Position numbers and translations under genes: made by a program. Below the pieces are notes generated by a model that was not told where the DNA came from, searched no databases, and worked only from the letters and a program-made list of their open reading frames with translations. Of a stretch of DNA of 64,000 nt, positions 1 to 8,836 are shown one piece after another. The stretch is from Desulfohalovibrio reitneri (GTDB lineage Bacteria; Desulfobacterota; Desulfovibrionia; Desulfovibrionales; Desulfovibrionaceae). The stretch is taken from assembly GCF_000711295.1 (NCBI RefSeq), contig NZ_JOMJ01000003.1, forward strand, positions 2,429,501-2,493,500, given 5' to 3'. Each line of letters begins with the position of its first letter. Within the stretch, counting starts at the first letter, position 1.

Positions 1-1
1 G

Positions 2-2212
2 GCCATGCTGGAGCTGGGCGGCATTCCCGTCCGCTCGGCCGAGCGCGGGGAGGGCGACCCGCTGGTGCTGGCCGGTGGCGGCTGCGCCCTGGCCGCGGAG
101 CCGGTGGCCCCCTTCATCGACGCCTTCGTGCTGGGCGACGGCGAAGCCGTGCTGGACGCCCTGCTGGACGAGCTGGCCGCCTCCCGCTCGCGGAGCAAGG
201 CGGAGACCCTGGCCGCCCTGGCGGAGCTGCCCGGCATCTACGTGCCCGCCTTTTTCCCGGAGCGGGTCGGGGTCGTGGCGCACGAGGGGCCCGGCCCGGA
301 CAGGCCCGCCCGCGCCGTGGTGGAGGACCTGGACCGCCTGGAGTGCCCCACGGACCTGGTGCTGCCCCACGCCAAGGCGGTGCACGACCGCCTCTCCGTG
401 GAGATTGCCCGTGGCTGCACCCGTGGCTGCCGCTTCTGCCACGCGGGCATGACCTACCGCCCGGTGCGCGAGCGTTCCCAGGAAACCGTGCTGCGGGCAC
501 TGGACCGGGGCCTGCATGAACAGGGCTACGAGGAAGTCTCCTTCCTCTCCCTGTCCACGGGCGACTACTCCGCCCTGGAGGACCTCTTCACCCGCAGCTT
601 CGACCGCTGCGCCGCCGAGCAGGTATCCTTCTCCCTGCCCTCCCTGCGGGCGGGCACCGTGTCCTCGGCCATCTGGGAGCGCATGGCCTCCATCCGCCGC
701 ACCGGCGCCACCGTGGCCCCGGAGGCGGGCAGCCAGCGGCTGCGCGACGTCATCAACAAGGGCATCGGACGCGAGGACCTCATGCGCCACGTGCGGGCGC
801 TGTTCTCGCGCGGCTGGAGCCAGGTGAAGCTGTATTTCATGATCGGCCTGCCCACGGAGACGGACGAGGACGTGCGAGCCATCTACGAGCTGTGCCGCGA
901 GGTGGCGGACATCGCGCCGAAGGGGCGCAAGCGGCTGCAGGTCACGGCCTCGGTCTCGCCCTTCGTGCCCAAGCCGCACACCCCCTTCCAGTGGGAGCGG
1001 CAGGACGCGCCCGAGGAGACCACCCGCAAGGTTGAGATGCTGCGGGAGCTGTTCGGCAGGGACAAGCGGCTCAAACTGCGCTGGCACGAGCCGGAGATGA
1101 ACTTCCTGGAGGGGGTCTTCTCCCGGGGCGGCCGCGAACTGGCCGTGGTGGTGGAGGAGGCCGCCCGGCGCGGGCTGCTCTTCGCCTCCTGGACGGACCA
1201 CTTCCGCATGGGGCCGTGGCTGGAGTTGTTCGACGACCTGGGCATCGACCCCCGCGCCTACCTGGCCGCCCGCGACCCGGGGAAGCCCCTGCCCTGGGAC
1301 CACCTGAACGTCGGGGTGAGCCGGGAATTTCTGCTGCTGGAGCGCAGGCGCGCCCTGTCCGAGAGCACCACCCCGGACTGCCGTTACAATGACTGCCAGG
1401 GCTGCGGAGCCTGCGACATGGCGGCCGCGCGCTCCGGCGGCGACGGCCTGCGTCCCCGCGTGGTGCTGCCCGAGCGCGACCAGGTGCCCGAGGACCCGGA
1501 CCCCGGGGCGGGTCCGCCCGCGTCCTCTCGCGAGGCCCCGCCCGTGTTGTCCGAGGACCTGACCCGCAAGGCCGCCCACTACCGTTTGTGGTACACCAAG
1601 GAAGGACCAGCGGCCTACCTCTCCACCCTGGAGATGGGCGCATTCTGGGAGCGGGCCATGCGCCGGGCGGGCATCAAGCCCACCTTCTCCAAGGGCTTCC
1701 ATCCCATGCCGCAGATTTCCCAGCACCGCGCCCTGCCCGTGGGCGTGGAGAGCCGGGCCGAGTACGTGGACCTCTTCACCCGCGAGGAGTACGACCCGGC
1801 CGAGCTGGCCCGCCGCCTGAACGAACAGGCGGTGGAGGGCATCCGCGTGCTGCTGGCCGAACCGCTGTCCATGGGCCGCAAGCAGGCCCAGGCCCCGCGC
1901 GAGGAATACTCCCTGCGTTACACAGGCCCGGACCCCGAAGGCTGGCGGCGGGCCTGGGAGGCCTTCCTGGCCTCGGGGTCCTTCCCTTTCGTGCGGCGCT
2001 CCAAACGCGGGGACAAGGAGGACGACGCCCGGGCCTACGCGGCGGAGGGCGAGTTCACTGGGACGGACGGCCTGCGCCTGGTGCTGGACTGGTCGAACGG
2101 CTATGTCAGCCCGCTGACCCTGGTGCGGGCGGTGCAGCCGGACGTGGAGGCCACGGATTTCCGGCTGAAAAAGACGGCCCAGCGCTTCGAGGGGACCGAA
2201 AAAACCGGCTGA
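2..2212 (+). CDS. Radical SAM protein fused to a DUF2344 domain (TIGR03960/TIGR03936 type), 5' end outside window
   Basis: The visible 736 or so residues begin inside an N-terminal cobalamin-binding-like region, so the true start lies upstream of the window. A radical-SAM cluster motif C-x3-C-x2-C (ARGCTRGCRFC, about residues 138-145 of the visible part) sits in the usual place, followed by a TIM-barrel-like stretch. Near residue 460 is a short Cys cluster (CRYNDCQGCGAC). The last 215 or so residues resemble DUF2344, which is fused to this radical SAM family in many anaerobes. It probably binds [4Fe-4S] and S-adenosylmethionine; the substrate is not established, though DUF2344 proteins are often linked to RNA modification or ribosome-associated genes. 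The family call is firm and the function is not known. Confidence 0.85.
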   Translation, partial: AMLELGGIPVRSAERGEGDPLVLAGGGCALAAEPVAPFIDAFVLGDGEAVLDALLDELAASRSRSKAETLAALAELPGIYVPAFFPERVGVVAHEGPGPDRPARAVVEDLDRLECPTDLVLPHAKAVHDRLSVEIARGCTRGCRFCHAGMTYRPVRERSQETVLRALDRGLHEQGYEEVSFLSLSTGDYSALEDLFTRSFDRCAAEQVSFSLPSLRAGTVSSAIWERMASIRRTGATVAPEAGSQRLRDVINKGIGREDLMRHVRALFSRGWSQVKLYFMIGLPTETDEDVRAIYELCREVADIAPKGRKRLQVTASVSPFVPKPHTPFQWERQDAPEETTRKVEMLRELFGRDKRLKLRWHEPEMNFLEGVFSRGGRELAVVVEEAARRGLLFASWTDHFRMGPWLELFDDLGIDPRAYLAARDPGKPLPWDHLNVGVSREFLLLERRRALSESTTPDCRYNDCQGCGACDMAAARSGGDGLRPRVVLPERDQVPEDPDPGAGPPASSREAPPVLSEDLTRKAAHYRLWYTKEGPAAYLSTLEMGAFWERAMRRAGIKPTFSKGFHPMPQISQHRALPVGVESRAEYVDLFTREEYDPAELARRLNEQAVEGIRVLLAEPLSMGRKQAQAPREEYSLRYTGPDPEGWRRAWEAFLASGSFPFVRRSKRGDKEDDARAYAAEGEFTGTDGLRLVLDWSNGYVSPLTLVRAVQPDVEATDFRLKKTAQRFEGTEKTG

Positions 2213-2304
2213 TCCGGTTGCGCCGGTTCCTGCCGGGTGGTAAAAGGACGAATCGGAAAATCCACTATTCGAGCAGTTGAACTTTTCCCCGAGGAGCAGT
2301 CGCA

Positions 2305-2574
2305 ATGAGCGTGGATCAGCAGCAAGTCATGGCCAAGATCAAGGAAATGTACCCCGAGATCGACAAGTACGGCCTCCAGGCCTCCCTCAGCTTCGACGAC
2401 CAGAAGGACGCCTGGATGCTGGAGTTGAAGAAGGACGAACACGAGCTGGTCACGCACATTGAGAAGGCTGACGCGGAGAAGTGCCTGGAAGGGGTGGAGT
2501 GCGTTTACCTTTCCCACCAGATCGGGCAGTTCGTTCGCGTCTATTGCGAAGGCGGCGACTCCTGCACCACCTGA
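2305..2574 (+). CDS. Small conserved hypothetical protein (89 aa)
   Basis: An 89-residue acidic, soluble protein with no signal peptide or membrane segment. A GGAG ribosome-binding site lies about 9 bases before the ATG, and a strong terminator follows at 2624-2653, so it is either the last gene of the upstream unit or a single gene. Two Cys residues occur (ECVYLSHQ and the near-terminal GGDSC). It looks like one of the short lineage-specific proteins of Desulfovibrio-type genomes; I do not recognise a domain and assign no function. Confidence 0.7.
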   Translation: MSVDQQQVMAKIKEMYPEIDKYGLQASLSFDDQKDAWMLELKKDEHELVTHIEKADAEKCLEGVECVYLSHQIGQFVRVYCEGGDSCTT

Positions 2575-2623
2575 CGGCCCGCGCGGGCCGGCGGGCGCAG
2601 CGCCGTCCGTGTCGACAACACGG

Positions 2624-2653
2624 GAGCGGGGGAGGGCCCCCGCTCTCTTTTTT
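2624..2653 (+). terminator. Rho-independent terminator after the 89-aa gene
   Basis: GAGCGGGGG and CCCCCGCTC form a 9-bp GC stem with an AGGG loop, directly followed by TCTTTTTT. It separates the small gene from the peptidase gene that starts at 2692. Confidence 0.85.
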
Positions 2654-2691
2654 CCACCGGTCACGACATCCGAGAGCGGAGGACCCCCCGC

Positions 2692-5496
2692 ATGCATCCC
2701 CAATCCGCCCTCCGGGCGATCACCCTGGCGGCCATCATGCTGCTGGCCGCGGTAGGTTGTGAGTACATGGGCACCATCGAAGGCTACGAGGCTGAGGCCG
2801 GCGCGAACAAGACGGCAACCACCGCTTCCGCAGAGGAGCGCGAAAAGCAACCCCCGGTCCCGCGCCAGGGCGAGGGGCCCAAGGTCACGGTGCTGGAGAA
2901 CGGCCTGACCGTGCTCACCCTCCAGGACGACCGCTTCCCCCTGGCCTCCATGCGGCTCTACGTCCACGCCGGGTCCGCCTACGAGGACCCGGAACAGGCG
3001 GGCATCTCGCACCTCCTGGAGCACATGGTCTTCAAGGGGGAGGGCGAGGGGCCGTCCGGGGCCATCGCCCGCAAGGTCGAGTCCGTGGGGGGCAACCTCA
3101 ACGCCGGGACCTCCTTCGACTACACCGTCTACTACGTGGACGTGCCCAGCACGGAGTGGAAACTGGGCCTGGACGTGGTCAACGACATGGCCTTCGGCCT
3201 GAGCGTGGACCCGGAGGAGCTCAAGAGCGAGCAGCAGGTGGTCCTGTCCGAGCTGGAGCGCGGCGAGGACAACCCCTCCCAGCGCCAGTTCAAGATGCTG
3301 CAGAAGCTGGTATTCGCAGACACCCCGTACGAGCGTCCCATCATCGGCTTCCGCGAGACCGTCCCGGCCATCACCCGCCAGGACATCCTGGACTACGTGG
3401 TGCGTCTCTACCAGCCGCAGTCCATGCTGCTGGTGGTGGTGGGCGACGTGGACGAGGCCGAGGTGCTGGCCGAGGCCGACCGCCTCTTCGGCGACCTGCG
3501 AAACGACCGCGAGGTCCATCCCCCGCGGGAGATTCCGATCAAGAAGCTCTCCGGGGCCGACGGCGGCTCGCCGTCCGGGCCCGCCGTGCGGGTGGAGGAG
3601 GGCGACTGGAACAAGGCCTACGTCTCCCTGGCCTTCCCCATTCCCGGGCAGCGCTCGCAGGAGGTGGCCGGGCTGGAGGTGCTGGCCCACCTGCTGGGCG
3701 GCGACAGGACCTCCCGCCTGTACCGCGAATACAAGTACGAAAAACAGATGGTGGACTCCATCTCCGCCAGCGCCCTGACCCTGGAGCGCGCCGGGGTGCT
3801 GGTCATCCAGGCCGTCTGCGACCCGGACGACGTGGACCCCTTCGTGCGCTCCCTGGCCGGTGATCTGTCCACCTTCGACGCCGCCGACTTCAGCAAGGAA
3901 GAGCTGGAACGGGCCCGCCTCAATCTGGAGGACTCCCTCTACCGCACCAAGGAGACCTTCTCCGGGCTGGCCTCCAAGCTCGGCTACTTCCAGTTCTTCG
4001 AGGGCGGAGTGGAGGCCGAGGAGAACTACCTCTACTCCCTGCGCACCGTGGACGAGAGCGACCTGCAGGGACTGGCCGAGACCTACCTCGACCCGGACCG
4101 GCTGGCACTGGCCGCCCTGACCCCGGAAGGCAAGGGGCCGGACGCCGAGGCCCTGCGCGGGACCATCGGCGAGGCCTGGCGGGCCGAAACCGGGGCCAGA
4201 ACCACGGCCAAGGCCATGCCCGAGCACGGCGAGACCGGCGGAGCCAGGGGCGAGCCGGAGGTCGTCACCCTGGAGTCCGGCGACACCGTGGTGCTGCTGC
4301 CCGACGAGACCCTGCCCTACGCCGCCGTGGACATGCTCTTCGCGGGCGGCGACCGCCTGCTGGACAAGGACGAGCAGGGCCTGGCCGCCCTGACCGCCTC
4401 CATGCTCGGCCGGGGCGCGGGCGACATGAGCGCCACCGCGTACCAGGACTATCTGGCCAACCGCGCCGCCAGCGTCTCCGCCCGCTCGCGCCGGGACACC
4501 TTCGGCCTGGCCGCGCGCTTCCCCTCGCGCTTCAGCGACGAGGTGCTGCCCGTCTTCCGCCAGACCGTGCTGTCCCCGCGCTTCGCCCCGGAGGAGATGG
4601 ACCGCGCCAAGCGCGAGCAGATCGCCTCCATCAAGCGCAAGCAGGACCAGCCCCTGGGGCTGGCCTTCCGCCGCCTCTTCCCCTTCCTCTACCAAAGCCC
4701 CGGCTACGGCTGGCTGCACCTGGGCGAGCCGGAACAGGTCTCCGGGTACACCACGGAACAGGTGGCCTCCTTCTGGCAAACCCAGCAGGCCCGGCCCTTC
4801 GTGTTCACCGCCTGCGGCACCTTCGACCGCGATGAAATCCTGGACCTGGCCCGCACCCTGGCCGCCGACCTGGAACATGAGCCGGGCGCGGAGCTGGCCG
4901 AATTCCAGCCGCCGGTGTGGGGCGAGGACAAGGAACTCACCCTGACCATGCCGGGCCGCAACCAGACCCACCTGGTGCGCGTCTATCCCGTGCCCGGCGA
5001 AAAGGACGAGGACACCGCCGGGCTGTCCCTCATGCGCGACATCCTGGCCGGGCAGTCCGGCCTGCTCTTCACCCAGCTGCGCGACAAGCAGGGCCTGGGC
5101 TACTCCGTCACCGCCTTCCTCTGGCAGGCTCCGGAGACCGGCTTCCTGGCCTTCTACATCGGCACCGACCCGGACAAGAAGCAGCAGGCCCTGGACTCCT
5201 TCGACCGCATCGCCGAGGACATCAAGTCCAAGCCGCTGGACAAGGCGGAACTGGAGCGTGCGGCCAACCTCATGCAGGGCGAGTACTACCGCAACCACCA
5301 GACCCTGCGCTCCCGCGCCTCGGCAGCGGCCGGACTCACCCTGCGCGGCCTGGGCCTGGACCACCCCGAGGAACTCATCGCCAAGGCCAGGGAAATCACC
5401 CCAGCCCAGCTTCAGGACTTGGCAAGCAAGTACCTGGAATCCGAAGAATCCTACCTCGTCACCGTCTCGCCTGAAGAGAGCGGGCAGACGGACTAG
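2692..5496 (+). CDS. M16 family zinc metallopeptidase, predicted lipoprotein
   Basis: A 934-residue protein with a lipoprotein signal: a hydrophobic stretch and lipobox LAAVGC, with the lipidated Cys at about residue 23. The inverted zinc motif HxxEH is present as HLLEH (residues 107-111) within AGISHLLEHMVFKG, and the downstream acidic ligand region (SELERGEDNP) is present. The protein has two M16 halves: the N-terminal half carries the catalytic site and the C-terminal half (about residues 500-930) is the usual inactive partner. This matches the bacterial pitrilysin/PqqL-like proteins that degrade peptides at the envelope. It is a stand-alone gene between terminator-like hairpins. Confidence 0.9.
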   Translation: MHPQSALRAITLAAIMLLAAVGCEYMGTIEGYEAEAGANKTATTASAEEREKQPPVPRQGEGPKVTVLENGLTVLTLQDDRFPLASMRLYVHAGSAYEDPEQAGISHLLEHMVFKGEGEGPSGAIARKVESVGGNLNAGTSFDYTVYYVDVPSTEWKLGLDVVNDMAFGLSVDPEELKSEQQVVLSELERGEDNPSQRQFKMLQKLVFADTPYERPIIGFRETVPAITRQDILDYVVRLYQPQSMLLVVVGDVDEAEVLAEADRLFGDLRNDREVHPPREIPIKKLSGADGGSPSGPAVRVEEGDWNKAYVSLAFPIPGQRSQEVAGLEVLAHLLGGDRTSRLYREYKYEKQMVDSISASALTLERAGVLVIQAVCDPDDVDPFVRSLAGDLSTFDAADFSKEELERARLNLEDSLYRTKETFSGLASKLGYFQFFEGGVEAEENYLYSLRTVDESDLQGLAETYLDPDRLALAALTPEGKGPDAEALRGTIGEAWRAETGARTTAKAMPEHGETGGARGEPEVVTLESGDTVVLLPDETLPYAAVDMLFAGGDRLLDKDEQGLAALTASMLGRGAGDMSATAYQDYLANRAASVSARSRRDTFGLAARFPSRFSDEVLPVFRQTVLSPRFAPEEMDRAKREQIASIKRKQDQPLGLAFRRLFPFLYQSPGYGWLHLGEPEQVSGYTTEQVASFWQTQQARPFVFTACGTFDRDEILDLARTLAADLEHEPGAELAEFQPPVWGEDKELTLTMPGRNQTHLVRVYPVPGEKDEDTAGLSLMRDILAGQSGLLFTQLRDKQGLGYSVTAFLWQAPETGFLAFYIGTDPDKKQQALDSFDRIAEDIKSKPLDKAELERAANLMQGEYYRNHQTLRSRASAAAGLTLRGLGLDHPEELIAKAREITPAQLQDLASKYLESEESYLVTVSPEESGQTD

Positions 5497-5503
5497 CTTC
5501 CCG

Positions 5504-5543
5504 GCCTCCCTTGCGGCGGGCTTAAGCCCGCCGCAAGGGAGGC
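5504..5543. terminator. Perfect 18-bp-arm hairpin after the M16 peptidase gene
   Basis: The arms at 5504-5521 and 5526-5543 are exactly complementary with a TTAA loop, forming a 40-base palindrome just after the stop codon. No U-run follows on the + strand, so it may act as a processing or stabilising hairpin rather than a classic terminator. Confidence 0.6.
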
Positions 5544-5554
5544 GTGAAGAGGGA

Positions 5555-5715
5555 AGATTTTCGCCCTGCGGGCGACCAGGGGGCAGACACGGGCCAACTC
5601 TGCTCTCTTCAGCCCTAAGGGCGAGCAAGCTCGGCCTTAGGGCTGAAGGTTCCTGGCCCGTGCCCTTCGGGTCAAGCGCTCCGCACTTGCTCCAAATCGG
5701 CCTCCGGGGCGGATG
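5555..5715 (+). repeat. Dispersed intergenic repeat family, copy E (left half with long hairpin)
   Basis: This spacer matches the reverse complement of about 47700-47845 across its length. The order is the same: a TCGCCCTGCGGGCGACCAGG motif, a GGGCC..CTCTGCTCTCTTCA segment, a hairpin, a GAAGGTTCCT segment, and GCTCCAAATCGGCCTCCGG. The hairpin has 14-bp perfect arms at 5607-5620 and 5635-5648 and an inner CGAGC/GCTCG stem. No gene is seen here. Confidence 0.75.
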
Positions 5716-5737
5716 TGTTTCCTTTCTCCAGCTCTTC

Positions 5738-6151
5738 TTAGAGTCTATTTATTTCGGCTACTTGCGAACTTCCTCCCGGGAGCTTGCCAAATTTCGTGTC
5801 CCCAACGTGTGTCCGTTTCAAAGCCTCCTCCAAAAGCCCTGGAGTCCCCGAACTCGCCCTGACCCTTGAGATGTGCCCCTGGGTCACAGCCACGCTGCTG
5901 TGGCGCATGAAGTCTTTGACATCCAGCAGCGTCGCAAGGCTGTCGATGCATACACTTCCCGCCAGATGGCGAATCCCATGGAAGGTGAAACTCTTCACCC
6001 CGGCCTTTTTGCAGAGCCGATTCAGGAACTGTGGGTAGCTTTTCCAGCGACGTCCTTCCTCGGGCTTGAGGTAGAACACGTACTCCAGGTTCGGATGACG
6101 TTTCTCCCTGTACTCCTGGAGAATCTTGGCAAGGGGATCGGCCATCGCCAC
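5738..6151 (-). pseudogene. Decayed tyrosine recombinase (integrase), C-terminal remnant
   Basis: About 137 residues resembling the catalytic half of phage-type tyrosine recombinases. The box-II part is recognisable as TFHGIRHLAGS (the H-x-x-R region), followed by FMRHSSVAVTQGHIS, which corresponds to the usual GHSS..T..Y segment. The catalytic Tyr is not seen where expected, and the N-terminal DNA-binding half and first catalytic Arg are missing. It is therefore a fragment. It sits next to a second integrase remnant at the edge of the lower-GC region, which suggests past integration. Confidence 0.65.
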
Positions 6152-6213
6152 CCACTCCTTGACCCAGTCACCGTTCCTTCAAGATGATTAGGCCTTTTCT
6201 TTTGCGGTGACCC

Positions 6214-6239
6214 TGCCGGTGAACCGGGGGTGAACATTG
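6214..6239 (-). repeat. 26-bp repeat, inverted copy of 26076-26101 (24/26 identical)
   Basis: On the minus strand the segment reads through ATGTTCAC..CCCGGTTCACCGGCA. The same sequence, with two mismatches, lies on the plus strand at 26076-26101. It sits between two integrase remnants, so a former recombination or attachment site is possible. Confidence 0.6.
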
Positions 6240-6414
6240 CCCCATCGAGAATCATCTTTCTCCACGGAAATGACAGTGGATGAGGTGATGCAGGATTCTT
6301 GTGGACAATATGCATCTGTGGTCGCCACCAGAGCTGTCCTTTCTTCACTGATCTCAAAAAGAGGAAGGGGACGCCATTTCTAACATCCCAAATTTCCTTA
6401 TCTCTCTCGCGCTC

Positions 6415-6830
6415 CTACTCAATCACTGACAGCAACTCATTAGCTCTGCCCTCGTCACCCGGCATGACATGGCCGTATCGGTCCAAGGTCATCTTCGGGC
6501 TGGCTGCCCCATGAGGCGGGATACAGCGTTGGGAGACGCCCTCTGTGGCAGCATGCTTGGAGCAGAAGAGGTGGCGGACATCATAGCTGATGATGTCGTC
6601 TCTGATTCCGGAGCGGCGGCAGGCGTTTCTGAATGCTTTGTGGAAGCTTTTGATCGACCGTCCATGGTATTCCACGAGGAAGTTGGTCTTTGCCTTTTGG
6701 CCTTCTTTCCACGGAGCTTTTCCAGAAACTCAGGTCGGATCGGAATGCTGCGCCAGGTCTTGGTCTTGGTGGCGAAGACCCGAGAGGTGGTCTCGTTGAC
6801 ACGACAGCACGGCCGGCTATAGGGTAACCT
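6415..6830 (-). pseudogene. Second decayed tyrosine recombinase remnant, frameshifted
   Basis: Read on the minus strand from about 6820, one frame gives VNETTSRVFATKTKTWRSIP and continues into EFLEKLRGKKAK. The match then shifts frame to KAKTNFLVEYHGRSIKSFHK, followed by ISYDVRHLFCSKHAATEG and SPKMTLDRYGHVMPG, the box-II and Tyr region of tyrosine recombinases. Between those blocks the expected L-x-GH motif is scrambled (PPHGAASP). At least one frameshift and the missing N-terminal half make this a pseudogene. It differs in sequence from the neighbouring remnant at 5738-6151. Confidence 0.65.
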
Positions 6831-6972
6831 CAGCCTACATGGGAGATATGTTTCTATACAACTACAGTCTGCAAAAGCCCGAGGCTATGAACAATAATAC
6901 ATGGTGAACAACATGTTCCTACTTCCGTGCAGACCAACCTCAGAGTTATTTCCCTCCTGAAGCAGGACTCTA

Positions 6973-8106
6973 ATGTTCAAACGCCTCTTCATCATCTCCA
7001 TTCTGCTTGGGGGCCTCTTCGGGGGCGTATTCTGGTATCATGGCTACATTGAGCGGGCCGAGGACAAAGCCATGGCCGACTACACCCCACCTCCCACCGT
7101 GGTCACGGCCGCCAAGGTGAAGAAACAAGCATGGGTGGAGCACATCCACGCCGTTGGGGAGGTTTTCTCTCTGAGCAGTTCGGAGCTGAGCCCGGAGGCC
7201 TCAGGCAAGGTCACGGCCATCCGCTTCGAATCCGGGGAGCGAGTCGAGGCGGGGCAGCCCCTGGTTGACGTCAGCCACCGGGTTGAGACCACCTCCATGG
7301 GCAAGCTTAAGGCCAACGAGCGTGAAGCGCGGAAGGACTACCAACGCTATAAGGATCTCTACCAGCGCGGCGTGGTGGCAAAAGCCACTCTGGACAAGTA
7401 CAGGACCGCCTTTGAGGATGCCCGCTCTCAGGTTCACGCCCAGACGGCCCGCATCGAGCGCAACTCGGTCAAGGCCCCCTTCTCTGGCACAGTGGGCATC
7501 TGCAACATTGAGATGGGAGATTTTGTTGACGCGGGGCAGCCACTGCTCCGCTTGACCAAGTTGTCCCCAATCTACATCGATTTCGCTATCCGCCAGCAGG
7601 ACTTGTCCAAAGTTTCCACGGGACAGATAGTCAAGGCCAAGGTGGATGCCTGGCCTGGTGAAACGTTCCACGGTGAGCTCACTTCCATCAATCCGTTCCT
7701 CTCCAAAAAAACCCGCCGCATCCATGCCCGAGCAACCTTCGACAACAAGCAGGGCAAGCTTCTGCCGGGCATGTTCTGTAGCGTCTCTCTGGTAATGCCA
7801 GATAGGCGCGAAGTGTTCACAGCCCCGACCACTTCAGTGACTTACCGCATGTCCGGAAACACCGTTTACCTGCTCAAACCCAAGAAAACCAACACCGACA
7901 AGAAAGGAAAGGAAAGCAAACCCGACACGATCTACACCGCCAAGGAGGTGCTGGTGAAGGCCGGGCCAACCCGAAAGGGCCGCACAGTGATCGGCGGCAG
8001 CATCTCCGAAGGGGACTTGTTGGTCACATCCGGACAAAACAAGCTTTACAACGGCAGTAACGTTAAGATCGACAATTCAGTGAATCCAGCTAAGGCCGGG
8101 AAGTGA
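6973..8106 (+). CDS. RND efflux periplasmic adaptor (membrane fusion protein)
   Basis: A 377-residue HlyD/AcrA-type adaptor. Residues 1-22 form an N-terminal membrane anchor (MFKRLFIISILLGGLFGGVF). Next come a biotinyl-lipoyl half (ITAIRFESGERVEAGQPLVD-like), an alpha-helical hairpin around residues 110-165, the second lipoyl half (VKAPFSGTVGICNIEMGDFV) and the beta-barrel and membrane-proximal domains. It links an RND pump to an outer-membrane channel. The pump gene follows after 7 bases but is broken by an insertion sequence. No outer-membrane factor gene is adjacent. Confidence 0.9.
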   Translation: MFKRLFIISILLGGLFGGVFWYHGYIERAEDKAMADYTPPPTVVTAAKVKKQAWVEHIHAVGEVFSLSSSELSPEASGKVTAIRFESGERVEAGQPLVDVSHRVETTSMGKLKANEREARKDYQRYKDLYQRGVVAKATLDKYRTAFEDARSQVHAQTARIERNSVKAPFSGTVGICNIEMGDFVDAGQPLLRLTKLSPIYIDFAIRQQDLSKVSTGQIVKAKVDAWPGETFHGELTSINPFLSKKTRRIHARATFDNKQGKLLPGMFCSVSLVMPDRREVFTAPTTSVTYRMSGNTVYLLKPKKTNTDKKGKESKPDTIYTAKEVLVKAGPTRKGRTVIGGSISEGDLLVTSGQNKLYNGSNVKIDNSVNPAKAGK

Positions 8107-8113
8107 GGGTGGC

Positions 8114-8836
8114 ATGGCGCGGACCTCGCCGCCCCCGAAGTTCACCGACTTCTTTATTGAACGGCCTGTCCTGGCCGTTGTCCTGGCCCTGAGTCTGTTC
8201 TTGATCGGGGCTTTTTGCGTATTCAAGCTCCCGGTGCGCCTCTACCCCAAGATCGACAGCAAGCAGATCGCGGTCACCACCGAGTACCCCGGTGCCAGTT
8301 CCGAGGTGGTCCAGGGATACGTCACCCGGACCATTTCAAAGGCCGTGGGAGGAGTGAACCACCTAGCCTACGTCAAAAGCAAGAGTGTACAGGGCAAAAG
8401 CACTGTCACAGCCGTGCTCAAGCTGGGCGCGGATGCCGACACGGCCCTGACCGAAGTCATGAGCAAAGTGGACAGGGTCAAGTACCTGTTGCCGCCCGAT
8501 GTCTTCGCCCCGCAGGTAAGCAAGAAGACCACCGGCGCCTTCCCACTGTTTTATCTCGGCTTCAGCAGCGACACCGTGCCCACTGAGGCCATCACCGACT
8601 TCCTGCAGCGTGAGGTCCTGCCGCGAGTCTCTGCCCTGCGGGGGACGGCGAACGTTGGCGTTCAAGGACCTGGCTCGTACGCCATGCGGGTGGACCTTGA
8701 CCCGGACAAGATGGCCGCTCTTGGCGTCTCTCCCCAGGAGGTGAGCCGGGCTCTGCGCGAGAACGACTGTATCGCCTCACCCGGCCGTTCCCAGGGAACC
8801 TACGTCGTCGGTCCTGAAAAAGGCCTTTCAGATTGA
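8114..8836 (+). pseudogene. RND efflux pump inner-membrane subunit, N-terminal part (interrupted by IS)
   Basis: The gene starts with a GAGGGTGG ribosome-binding site 7 bases after the adaptor gene. The first 231 residues are typical RND: a first membrane helix (VLAVVLALSLFLIGAFCVFKL), then the PN1 and start of the PC1 porter subdomains (LYPKIDSKQIAVTTEYPGAS). At base 8806 the frame enters an IS5-like element and stops 30 bases later at 8834-8836. Joining base 8806 to base 10271 restores one open frame of about 1033 codons, the normal size for the family, so a full gene was present before the insertion. Confidence 0.9.

Noticed and set aside
2101-5628. Very long open frame on the minus strand (1175 codons) opposite the M16 peptidase gene
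   Set aside because: Antisense artefact of high GC at third positions; its translation is Gly/Leu/His-rich, repeats no known domain, and the plus-strand peptidase has clear motifs.
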